Origin: Dyadobacter beijingensis DSM 21582 | GTDB taxonomy: Bacteria > Bacteroidota > Bacteroidia > Cytophagales > Spirosomataceae | Assembly (NCBI RefSeq): GCF_000382205.1 | Contig: NZ_KB907788.1 | Span: 620,001 to 684,000 of the forward strand | Direction: 5' to 3' | Length of the DNA stretch: 64,000 nucleotides | In this document: piece by piece, positions 52,561 to 62,392 of the stretch | How positions within the stretch are numbered: the first letter of the stretch is position 1 | Layout of the letters: every line of letters begins with the position of its first letter | Position numbers and translations under genes: made by a program | The notes under the pieces: model-generated | Database searches by the model: none | Told to the model about the DNA's origin: nothing | What the model saw: the letters and a program-made list of their open reading frames with translations, nothing else

Positions 52561-52658
52561 CTTTTTATTTTATCCTAACCTGCCAAATTTGTAAAGTCAA
52601 ACGTCAGCAAAGTAAAAACCATTTTTATCCAAACCATTCACCTTCAACAGTAGAAACA

Positions 52659-53150
52659 ATGAGCGAAGTATCAACCACACAAGGCATTACCCCGTTTTTA
52701 TGGTACAATGGCCAGGCAGAGGAAGCGATGAACCTGTATACCCGCATTTTCCCGGATTCGAAGATCAAACAGCTCAAAAAATGGGGTGAAGGCAGCCATA
52801 TGCCGGCCGACCAGGTGATGATGGGCGTCATCGAGATCAACGGACTGACGCTCCATCTGTTCGATGCCGGGCCGATGTTCAAGTTTACGGAGGCTGTTTC
52901 GTTCTTTGTTTCCTGCAAAAATCAGGAGGAAGTCGATTTTTACTGGGACGCGCTCACCGCCGACGGGGGAGAGGAAAGCCAATGCGGCTGGCTGAAAGAC
53001 AAATTCGGGCTGTCGTGGCAGATCGTACCTGCCATGCTGAACGAGCGGTTGTCCAGCGGCGACCCGAAGCGGGCGGGACAGATGTTTCAGGCAATTATGG
53101 GCATGAAAAAGCTCGACATTGCTGAAATGGACCGTGCTTATAACCAATAA
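52659..53150 (+). CDS. VOC-family protein (3-dmu-9_3-mt / PhnB type)
   Basis: 163 residues. GITPFLWYNGQAEEAMNLYTRIFPDSKI, then INGLTLHLFDAGP, FFVSCKNQEEVDFYWDAL and CGWLKDKFGLSWQIVP are the hallmarks of this vicinal-oxygen-chelate branch. Members bind small electrophiles or drugs and some confer resistance. First gene of a three-gene operon. Confidence 0.9.
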   Translation: MSEVSTTQGITPFLWYNGQAEEAMNLYTRIFPDSKIKQLKKWGEGSHMPADQVMMGVIEINGLTLHLFDAGPMFKFTEAVSFFVSCKNQEEVDFYWDALTADGGEESQCGWLKDKFGLSWQIVPAMLNERLSSGDPKRAGQMFQAIMGMKKLDIAEMDRAYNQ

Positions 53151-53158
53151 TTAACAAA

Positions 53159-53569
53159 ATGGCGATTTACCCCTTTCTCACATTCAACGGTAATTGCAGG
53201 GAAGCCATGCATTTTTACCAGTCGTGCTTCGGTGGGGAACTGCATTTCACGTGCCTGGGCGACACGCCCGACGGCAAGCAGTTTCCCCTCGAAATACGTC
53301 GGCTGGTGCTGCATGCGAGCCTCGTGTCGGAACATGTCCGGCTGTTTGCATCCGACCTGGGTGGTGAGGAAGGGGTGGCCTCGGGGAACAGCATTTCGCT
53401 GTGGATCAGCATTGCGGCACCCGGTCAGCTGAAATCGGTATTTCAAAAACTGGCGAAAGAAGGAGAGGTGACTGCACCGCTTTCGCCCGGCATTCTCAAA
53501 GGCCAGTGGGCCACGCTCACAGACCGTTACGCGGTACAATGGATTTTTTCGGCCGCCAATGCTTCCTGA
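53159..53569 (+). CDS. VOC-family protein (PhnB-like)
   Basis: 136 residues. AIYPFLTFNGNCREAMHFYQSCFGGEL and the closing ATLTDRYAVQWIFS are typical PhnB-like glyoxalase-fold sequence. Metal ligands of the classical glyoxalase are not all evident, so binding rather than catalysis is possible. It starts 8 bases after the first VOC gene, so the two are likely co-translated. Confidence 0.85.
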   Translation: MAIYPFLTFNGNCREAMHFYQSCFGGELHFTCLGDTPDGKQFPLEIRRLVLHASLVSEHVRLFASDLGGEEGVASGNSISLWISIAAPGQLKSVFQKLAKEGEVTAPLSPGILKGQWATLTDRYAVQWIFSAANAS

Positions 53570-53619
53570 GGCAAATGCGTTTAGTTATGTTTGCCTATTA
53601 GCCATTCAAATCCATCATC

Positions 53620-55872
<2,253 letters not shown>

Positions 55873-56046
55873 CTATTTGGTTGGCAGCTGCGGAACAATG
55901 GCGCACCGAGGCCAATGCCGTCAGGCATATAACAACAAGGCCATGCAATTGGCGTGAACAGCCCCCCGAATGTCCTGTTTACCCAACACGGAGCAACCGC
56001 GCCGTTGCTAGCGTTGCCGTTCACCATACGACTCCATAGCGAAGCG

Positions 56047-56401
56047 ATGGAAAAAATAGAGCAAATCAACTACATCAAAGCGCCTGTTTCAACAGTGTAT
56101 GAAGCCCTCACCACGCAGCGCGGCCTCGGCAGCATCTGGACTACCGACCTGACCGTCGCCGGCGAAGTAGGCGCGACGAGTGATCAACTGGCGCGAGCTC
56201 ACGGAATTCTACCAATGGTGCAACTACAATTGGGCCATGTTTTTGCTGAGTTTGAAAGATTATTGCGAGAAAGGAAAGGGCCTGGCAGCAGACAGTTTCT
56301 ACGGGAAAGAATCGTTGGCTATTCAAATTCTCAATAACGGGGGTTCGGGTCCTGTCATAAATTATGATATCCGCGAGATAACCTTCTCAACTCATTCCTA
56401 A
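56047..56401 (+). pseudogene. SRPBCC (AHSA1-like) gene, internally deleted and frameshifted
   Basis: The first 44 or so codons give MEKIEQINYIKAPVSTVYEA and LGSIWTTDLTVAGEVG, the start of an SRPBCC-family protein. From about 56180 the family's C-terminal block, WRELTEFYQWCNYNWAMFLL and CEKGKGL, appears in a different frame. The middle 60-70 residues of the domain are absent. The frame of the start continues in unrelated sequence to 56337. A deletion with loss of frame explains this best. Confidence 0.7.
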
Positions 56402-56979
56402 AACCCAACCCGCACACCGATTCCCGCTTTCACGACCTCGCCGATCCGCAGCGATCCTGCATTGAGAACGTAGCTTATCAGGTATAAATCATTGGTATTG
56501 AATTCCAGATAAGCGGTTACCGAGCGGATGCCGGCGGTTTTCGGGAGTTTGTAGGTTACTGAGGATTCCGTCGCCAGGTGCAGCCGGAATGCAGGCTTCC
56601 ACCAGTAGTAGTTGGGCGGGTAGCGGGAGGGTAGGTTGAAGAAATAGTCTCGGCCGAACTGGTAGCTGCCTTTAAAGCCAATATCTAGTGGGTTGATTTG
56701 CAGGGTCTTATTGCTGTTAACGCGCAGCGGCCGGTAAAACAGGGCGACCGAGAGCATATGCAGTGGGCCACCCCTTTCCGGCGGGACGTAGCCATATTGT
56801 GCCTGTGTGCGCAGACGCCGGTGTAAAAGTTCGTAACCGGCGCCGATACCGAGCCAACCGTTGCTGCCGGCATACTGGATCTGGGCGAAATCGGGGACGA
56901 ATTTCCCGACCGATTGGGCATGGGAGAGGCTTGCAGCTCCCATTGCGAGGAGCGCCGCCAGCGTGCAGGATCTGGTCAT
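56398..56979 (-). CDS. putative outer-membrane beta-barrel protein
   Basis: 193 residues with a signal peptide ending near SLSHAQS. Alternating aromatic strands (GWLGIGAGYELLHRRLRTQ, GPLHMLSVALFYRPL) and a final AGIGVRVGF fit a small outer-membrane barrel. Family not recognised. It is separated from the phosphoesterase stop by one base and is the last gene of the envelope cluster. Confidence 0.65.
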   Translation of the reverse strand: MTRSCTLAALLAMGAASLSHAQSVGKFVPDFAQIQYAGSNGWLGIGAGYELLHRRLRTQAQYGYVPPERGGPLHMLSVALFYRPLRVNSNKTLQINPLDIGFKGSYQFGRDYFFNLPSRYPPNYYWWKPAFRLHLATESSVTYKLPKTAGIRSVTAYLEFNTNDLYLISYVLNAGSLRIGEVVKAGIGVRVGF

Positions 56980-56980
56980 T

Positions 56981-57826
56981 TCAGTAGCTGATGATGGATT
57001 TCAGGATTTGTCCGTTTACGATTTGAAGCAGCACGAATGCGCTTTGTTCAAAAGAGAAACTCGTCATATACCGCACCTGGTCGCTGAATGGGTGGAAATC
57101 CTGGTGCTGGTGCACATGCCCGTGCAGGGAAAGGAGCAGGTCAGGGGTATTTTCGAGCAGCATTTTGTAAGGTTCCACCGATTCGGCGCCGAATTCGACC
57201 GTATTGTAAGGCGGGACGTGTGAAACAGTGATGATATGCCGGGCGCCTTCCGCGTTTTGCAGCTCGCGGGCCAGCCACCCGAGGTCCGGAATGTTCCGGC
57301 CGGGCGCTTCCAACCCGTTGGTATTGTGGGCGATGAACTTGATGCCGCCATACACAAACGAGTAATTCAGCGGGCCAAACATTTTACTGAAAATCCGCGC
57401 CCCGTTGGCGACCATATCGTGGTTACCGATGATCCCGAAATACGGCACGTGCAATGCAGAAAGCCTTTTTTGCACCCATTTGAATTCCTGCAAAAGCCCG
57501 AAATCCGATATATCTCCCGCCAATAGCACCAGGTCTATGTTGGGAAGGCTGTTTACTTTTTTGACAAATCGTTCCTGTTCGTCGTACCAGCGCTGGGTAT
57601 CGCCCGCGAACACGATCGTAACCGTATCATCTTCTGCATTTCCGCGCAGGCGGGCCAGGTTTTGAGCATTCAGGTTCGTCGGGCTGGTCTGGTCGAACGT
57701 CTGGTTCGGGCTGAATTCGAATTGGTCGCATGCGGTGAGGAGTAACGCCAGCGTGAATTGTGTAAGTATAATCAGGGATTGTGTTACATAGTCGGCGATT
57801 CGGAAGGTGATTGATTTGATTTTCAT
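56981..57826 (-). CDS. calcineurin-like phosphoesterase lipoprotein
   Basis: 281 residues. The signal ends with lipobox ALLLTAC (Cys about 33). The metallophosphoesterase motifs are complete: IVFAGDTQRW (variant of D-x-H, with Asp but Gln for His), LLAGDISDFG, GIIGNHDM, ITVSHVPPY and LHGHVHQH. It should act on phosphate esters in the periplasm or at the outer membrane. The first motif lacks its usual His, which may alter metal binding. It sits between two barrel genes and a small membrane protein. Confidence 0.85.
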   Translation of the reverse strand: MKIKSITFRIADYVTQSLIILTQFTLALLLTACDQFEFSPNQTFDQTSPTNLNAQNLARLRGNAEDDTVTIVFAGDTQRWYDEQERFVKKVNSLPNIDLVLLAGDISDFGLLQEFKWVQKRLSALHVPYFGIIGNHDMVANGARIFSKMFGPLNYSFVYGGIKFIAHNTNGLEAPGRNIPDLGWLARELQNAEGARHIITVSHVPPYNTVEFGAESVEPYKMLLENTPDLLLSLHGHVHQHQDFHPFSDQVRYMTSFSFEQSAFVLLQIVNGQILKSIISY

Positions 57827-57838
57827 AGCGTTGATGGT

Positions 57839-58228
57839 TTAGTTGGTTTCATTCATCCGCTCGATTCGTTCGATTTCCTTTAACACTGTTGTGAGCGGCG
57901 CATGGCGGTCGATCAATTGTTCCAGCGTAGCAAGACTGTCGGCAGAAAAAGGGCTCATTCGCTTGTTGATAACCTGAAACAGCACATCGCGGTCGTTCCA
58001 CAATTCCCTGATGTCGAGCGCGGTATTTTGTGATACATGCATTTGACTTGTACCGTACTCATGCCGGAGATGCATCAGGTGCAATCCGATCTGCATGCGT
58101 GTCCGGCGGTACTTTTCTTGCCAGACGGTTTGCATGCGCGTATCTTCCGCGCGGCGCTGGACAAGGAACAATAAGACGATGATGATGGACAAAGCGACGC
58201 CAGCCCACATTTTCACAGTGCGTGTCAT
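57839..58228 (-). CDS. hypothetical membrane-anchored protein, 129 aa
   Basis: A single N-terminal helix (about 8-24, WAGVALSIIIVLLFLV) anchors a highly charged, helical C-terminal part with many Arg, Glu and Gln and probable coiled-coil character. Family not recognised. It starts 39 bases after the split barrel gene and ends 12 bases before the phosphoesterase. Confidence 0.6.
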   Translation of the reverse strand: MTRTVKMWAGVALSIIIVLLFLVQRRAEDTRMQTVWQEKYRRTRMQIGLHLMHLRHEYGTSQMHVSQNTALDIRELWNDRDVLFQVINKRMSPFSADSLATLEQLIDRHAPLTTVLKEIERIERMNETN

Positions 58229-58267
58229 GGGTTTTACTATTAAGCAAAAAGGATTGTCAGGGATGGG

Positions 58268-59498
58268 TCAGAAAGCCAGGCCCAAAGTAATATTCGTTCT
58301 GAAACCAAAATCTGTTTCAGTACTTTTCAAATAATCCTGAAAATTGTACGACGTGTTGCAATCGAAATAACCGTGGTTGAACAAACGCAGCTGAAAACCG
58401 ACCAACGGTCCCAGGTTGATCATGCTGTTTTCTTTCCGAAGGTTATCAGGCCGAATATCCGCGTGCGAACCTTTGTAATAGTAGTATTGTGTGTTCAGCG
58501 CGCCGTATAGGCCCGACATGCCATTGGTACTTTTCCCTCTCAGCTGCTGTCTTTTGGTTAACAAATAATACCTCGGCTGGACGGAGAACGATACGATTTT
58601 TTCGCGTGAATAGACATGCGTGTATTCGCGCTCGAAACGCCAGTCTTCGGTTTTATACTTGATCATGTTAAATCCGTTGTTCATAGCGGCATCCAATTGG
58701 AAATTCAGCGTAAGAGGCCAGGAGCCTAGTTTTTTGCTCAAATGCGACACCTGCCTTGATCCGGTTCAGATAGTACCCGACCGTCACTTCCGGCAAACGC
58801 ACCTTCCACTGATGCCGGACCTGTGTGTCGCAAAACAAAATATCACAAAGCGGAACTCGATCGATCTTTTTCCAGTCACCGAATGCAATGCCGAGGATTG
58901 CTTGTGTTGAGCATTCGACCTTATCACCATTGTTGCGGATTGAAAAGGCGAAATCCATAAAGCCGCGGTTCAGAAAGCGTCTTTGCAAACCCAGGCGTAA
59001 CCCGGTTCTAGGTTCAAAATGGTCTGCCGTGCCTGGTACACTTACAAAAAGACCGATGTAATTGCCGCTGAAATTGTTCGCGCTAAGCCCTTTCCTGATC
59101 CGCTTCCGCATTCCCACAAACCACCTTACCTGCCCGTCAATTACCGTGTTCTGCCACGAGGCCGATATAGGAGTGTTCAGGTCAAAAAACGGAATGTGTC
59201 CCGCGAACGCGACTGAAAAGGCCGGCAAAAATTTGAATTCATATCCGAGTTGCAAGGAGGTATTATTGATAATCCTGTCATCCCGAAGCGAAAATGCAAT
59301 CGCCTGGTAATACTGCGACAGGCCGATTTTAAACATATGCCGCGTCGGGACTTTTGTCATAAACACATTCTCGTACCGGTCGATGAAGCGTTGTTTGATC
59401 AATGTGTCGGCTTCTTCCGAGTAGGAAACCTGAATAGAATCCTGGGCACGAAGGGTGCACGACGCGAGCATCAGGCAGAACAATAAACCTTTCAGCAT
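58268..59498 (-). pseudogene. outer-membrane barrel gene split by a frameshift in an A6 run
   Basis: Reading from 59498, a signal peptide (to about TLRAQ) and barrel-type strands run to GYYLNRIKAGVAFEQK. The frame then passes into unrelated residues and stops at 58668. A second open frame covers 58268-58750 and has barrel strands up to the terminal ITLGLAF. Removing one base from the six A (58730-58735) joins them as FEQKLGSWPLTLNF and gives one protein of about 409 residues. It is either a real mutation or a homopolymer sequencing error. Confidence 0.75.
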
Positions 59499-59592
59499 AA
59501 ATGGAATACGGGTTGGTTAGTGTGCGTAAAAATGTTGAATAGGCAGCGTAGGGGGTTATTTTATTTTCATGACTAATAGTTAAGCACCCGTT

Positions 59593-60492
59593 TTATTTAA
59601 TCGTAACCCTCCCGAACTCGGCATTGATGTCGACGCTGGCGAGCTGGTTGCGGGAGAAAAATGCCTCTTTGAAATCGGCGGTGTTGCGCTTCCATTTGAA
59701 ACCGTTGGGTAATTTCATCGTGGCATAGGCGCCGTTGATCGTGTAATCGAAATGCTGCCAGTTTTTTGCCAGGAGCGTTACTTCGGCTTTTTTGGAATGG
59801 ATACCGAGGCTCGTGAGGCCCACCGTCGGGTATATTTCGACATTACCATATGCGGCATCGATGCGGATCGCTCCGGAGATGTGTTCGAGACGGACGTTAG
59901 TATGGTCGCTCCCGAATGTGAACGTACCGGCCAGCTCGTTGCCCGATAATTCGCCGAATGTAGTTTGCAGCGCGCCCTTGCCGCTCAATCCGGTCAGGTT
60001 TGTTGTGCAGAAATCCGCTTTGAGGTTCAGTTGGTTAGTCAGGCCGCGCAGCGTAATCGTGCCGAACGAATTTTTAAGGTCTACGGCGCAGGAAGCGGGC
60101 AAATGGATCGTATAACGCGCTTTCAGGTTCGATACGGGCTTGGATTCGCCGTTTTTAAGCACCACATAATTGCGCAGGAAGTAATCCTTGCCATTACGGT
60201 CGGCGATGTATTGCAGCTTAGACAGATCCTCCGTGGCGACGGCCCGGTCGGGATGGCGGGCGGAGAGCTCCATCAGCACGCTGATGTCGGTATTGTCCCA
60301 CGTGAATATCTCAATATCAGCCTTTTCCGCACTGATGTAGAGTGTTCGCACGGCAGGCGCGCTGATCGTCCTTTCGATCTTTTTGGTCGCTACCTGCAAT
60401 TTCCCCTGCGCGTAGGCCCTCGCAAGCGGGAGCGCCCACAGGAGAAGCGCCAGCGCGGCCGCGCGACAGCTGTTGATGATCTGTTTTTTCAT
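59593..60492 (-). CDS. exported beta-rich protein (DUF4097/adhesin-like)
   Basis: 299 residues from the ATG at the signal peptide (MKKQIINSCRAAALALLLW to AYAQG); the open frame upstream runs through the anti-sigma gene and is not used. The mature part consists of repeated short strands such as FGTITLRGLTNQLNLKADF and GNVEIYPTVGLTSLGI, the beta-solenoid pattern of DUF4097-like head domains. It ends NAEFGRVTIK. Third gene of a sigma/anti-sigma operon, so it may be the sensor or a target of that circuit. Confidence 0.7.
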   Translation of the reverse strand: MKKQIINSCRAAALALLLWALPLARAYAQGKLQVATKKIERTISAPAVRTLYISAEKADIEIFTWDNTDISVLMELSARHPDRAVATEDLSKLQYIADRNGKDYFLRNYVVLKNGESKPVSNLKARYTIHLPASCAVDLKNSFGTITLRGLTNQLNLKADFCTTNLTGLSGKGALQTTFGELSGNELAGTFTFGSDHTNVRLEHISGAIRIDAAYGNVEIYPTVGLTSLGIHSKKAEVTLLAKNWQHFDYTINGAYATMKLPNGFKWKRNTADFKEAFFSRNQLASVDINAEFGRVTIK

Positions 60493-60503
60493 TGTCCTGG
60501 TGC

Positions 60504-61070
60504 TTAAATCATTTTTGCCATTGCATTCAAAATATCCGTTTTCTGCCGCTCGATCTCGTTGTATTGCCGAAGCAGCGCGGGCTCGGTATTGTAATCGCCT
60601 ATCGCCTGCTGCAACTGTTCGGAAGCCGAGCTCAATTGCTCGTATTCTTTTTGTAAGGTGCGGTACTCGCTGCTGTTGCATACCAATGTTTCGGTCTCGC
60701 AATAGGCTTTGAGCAACTGGTATTGCTGGTCTGTTTTGAGGGAGTTTTCCACCTGCAAGCGCTCGTCCACGGTCTCCTGTGAGTACGCGATGCGCGCGGA
60801 GCCCTGCGGCTGCGCCAGCCAGACCACCCCGGCCGCCAGTAAAACGCCCGCCGCGGCATACCACCATTTCAGTTTACCATTCCGTGTTTTTTTACGTTCA
60901 ATCAAATTCCAAAGCTGTTCGTCCGGCTCGTAATCAGGCATTTGGCTGATCGCCACGCGCAAGGGTACCGTGTACAGTTCTTCCTGAATGCCCTCCCATA
61001 CGTCATCGCCCGGCTCGTACGACGGGAAGCGGTGAATGGCGTTTTGCAGGGTGCTATGGTTCTTTTCCAT
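60504..61070 (-). CDS. probable anti-sigma factor (membrane anchored)
   Basis: 188 residues. The cytoplasmic N-terminus contains two copies of the same motif, FPSYEPGDDVWEGIQEEL (about 15-32) and MPDYEPDEQLWNLIERK (about 44-60). One membrane helix follows (about 69-85, WWYAAAGVLLAAGVVW), then a periplasmic coiled-coil-like segment rich in Gln, Glu and Tyr. Position 11 bases after an ECF sigma gene makes anti-sigma activity likely, although it is not a FecR or classic zinc-binding type. Confidence 0.7.
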   Translation of the reverse strand: MEKNHSTLQNAIHRFPSYEPGDDVWEGIQEELYTVPLRVAISQMPDYEPDEQLWNLIERKKTRNGKLKWWYAAAGVLLAAGVVWLAQPQGSARIAYSQETVDERLQVENSLKTDQQYQLLKAYCETETLVCNSSEYRTLQKEYEQLSSASEQLQQAIGDYNTEPALLRQYNEIERQKTDILNAMAKMI

Positions 61071-61081
61071 GATTTTCAGTG

Positions 61082-61591
61082 TCAGTGGGCCGAGAGCATC
61101 GCGCGGAGCTTTCTTTTGGCATGAAACAATTGCGATTTGGAAGTCCCTTCCGAGATATTCAGCATCAAGGCGATTTCGCGGTGCATGTAGCCCTCCACTT
61201 CGGCGAGTACGAAAATGGTCCGGAAGCCGTCAGGCAGCGACAGCACGGCCGTTTCTAAGTGCGCCGCATTGATCTCCGACTCTCCCCAATCCACGCTTTC
61301 GCCTACATAATCCTCGACATTCTGCCAGAGCATGACCCGCTTCTTTTTCGTCGATTTCCGGACGACGATCTGCTTGATCCACGCACCCAGCGTCGATTCG
61401 CCGCGGAACTGGTTGAGGTGTTTGAAAACTTCCAGGAAAGCGTCCTGCAAAACATCGTTGGCATCGTCGAAGTCCCCCGTAATGCGGTAAGCGAGCGTAT
61501 ACATCGCTTTTTTATAGCGATCATACAACTGCCGCTGGGCAATGCGGTCGTTCAACAGGCAACCAGAAATCAAATCGGCCTCCGAGGTCAT
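61082..61591 (-). CDS. ECF RNA polymerase sigma factor
   Basis: 169 residues. Region 2: YKKAMYTLAYRITGDFDDAN and VLQDAFLEVFKHLNQFRG. Region 4: LPDGFRTIFVLAEVEGYMHREIALML and ISEGTSKSQLFHAKRKLR. It is first in an operon with the anti-sigma and DUF4097-like genes, so it probably governs an envelope response that includes its own operon. Confidence 0.9.
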   Translation of the reverse strand: MTSEADLISGCLLNDRIAQRQLYDRYKKAMYTLAYRITGDFDDANDVLQDAFLEVFKHLNQFRGESTLGAWIKQIVVRKSTKKKRVMLWQNVEDYVGESVDWGESEINAAHLETAVLSLPDGFRTIFVLAEVEGYMHREIALMLNISEGTSKSQLFHAKRKLRAMLSAH

Positions 61592-61675
61592 GCGGTGTTT
61601 TTTAGCGTTTCCAGGTCAAAGAGGCGGCAAGTTCGGGAAATGGTTGTATGGGGAGAGAAAAATGTTTCGGGCGAT

Positions 61676-61731
61676 GGCTGACGGCTGACCGCTGACGGCT
61701 GACGGCCGTCGGCGGTCGGTAGTCGGCGGTC
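61676..61731. repeat. eight-unit heptanucleotide array
   Basis: Eight consecutive 7-mers in register: GGCTGAC, GGCTGAC, CGCTGAC, GGCTGAC, GGCCGTC, GGCGGTC, GGTAGTC, GGCGGTC. The first half is nearly the reverse complement of the second, allowing a hairpin with some G-T pairs. It has the same 7-bp period as the arrays in the SusC/D operon at 18-19 kb. Confidence 0.85.
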
Positions 61732-62017
61732 TGACAGGCACGCGTTCGCTGTGGAATGCACACCGTAATGCCGCGCCCTATATGCATTGCGGATGTCTTG
61801 CGCTATGCCGTGCCCATTGGTAACGCCCTCCCAGGCGCGGGCATGTACGTGAAAATTGCATTTCACCCATTGCGATGGCGAATTGTAGGGATTAGAAAGC
61901 GCCGGACCTTCGAACTGGACGATGCACGTTTGCCGCGTCCGGGCCATTCTATGGCTTGCTCTTGAAAAGTTAAATATTAATTAACATTCAAGTAAACCAC
62001 GTTCAGATTTTGAAAAA

Positions 62018-62025
62018 TATCTTTG
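62018..62025 (+). promoter_or_regulatory. minus-7 box upstream of the third SusC gene
   Basis: TATCTTTG fits TAnnTTTG exactly, but no minus-33 TTTG lies at the right distance. If used, the leader would be about 360 bases, unusually long. Confidence 0.35.
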
Positions 62026-62255
62026 TGCTGTGATTGAATGATATGCAGTATTTATAAACATTCTGAGATGTGATCGAGCACATTTGATACTTGATGCGAA
62101 TAAATTTTTCCAAAAGTTTTTCAATTGTTAATTTATACTTTACTTTTAGATTTTAGCAGCAGAATCTTCCGAAGTAGTGCCATTCCTTAGGTTGTTTAGT
62201 ATTTGTTCACAATCCTGACTGTCTATGATACTATCCTGATTTTCTTTTCTAACTG

Positions 62256-62286
62256 ATCGGCTTCCCGGTAAACCGGCCGTGCCGAT
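62256..62286 (+). promoter_or_regulatory. nested hairpin in the SusC leader
   Basis: ATCGGC (62256-62261) pairs with GCCGAT (62281-62286), and inside it CCGGT pairs with ACCGG. It is about 105 bases before the start codon; a regulatory fold or small-RNA target is possible. Confidence 0.45.
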
Positions 62287-62392
62287 GACGGATGTCTCCG
62301 CCGGCGCCGCGTGCGCATGTCTGCAAGATGGTCTGCTGACCTTCGATGAACCGTTATTGACCTTTTTGAATACAGCTAATTAACAACCACTT

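Larger units (their letters stand above)
61592..62392. other. 801-bp intergenic region, repeat plus AT-rich SusC leader
   Basis: Divergent spacer between the sigma operon (minus) and a SusC gene (plus). It holds a 56-bp heptamer array, a GC-rich stretch of unclear nature to about 61960, an AT-rich stretch with a minus-7 box, and a folded leader near 62256. Open frames through the first 350 bases are products of the repeat and GC bias, and I see no gene in them. Confidence 0.65.

Noticed and set aside
58724..58740. Programmed minus-1 frameshift at AAAAAAC
   Set aside because: The heptamer is present, but the zero frame reads CAA-AAA-ACT, which is out of register for a classical X-XXY-YYZ slip, and the needed shift is plus-1 or loss of one A.
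59593..60867. Long N-terminal extension of the DUF4097-like protein
   Set aside because: The first 125 codons overlap the anti-sigma gene in another frame; a perfect signal peptide starts at the internal ATG at 60492.
61676..61731. CRISPR array
   Set aside because: The repeats are contiguous 7-mers without unique spacers.
61588..61947. 119-codon open frame on the minus strand
   Set aside because: It runs through the heptamer array, which accounts for its SAVSRQ-like repeats, and into the sigma gene's leader; no domain.
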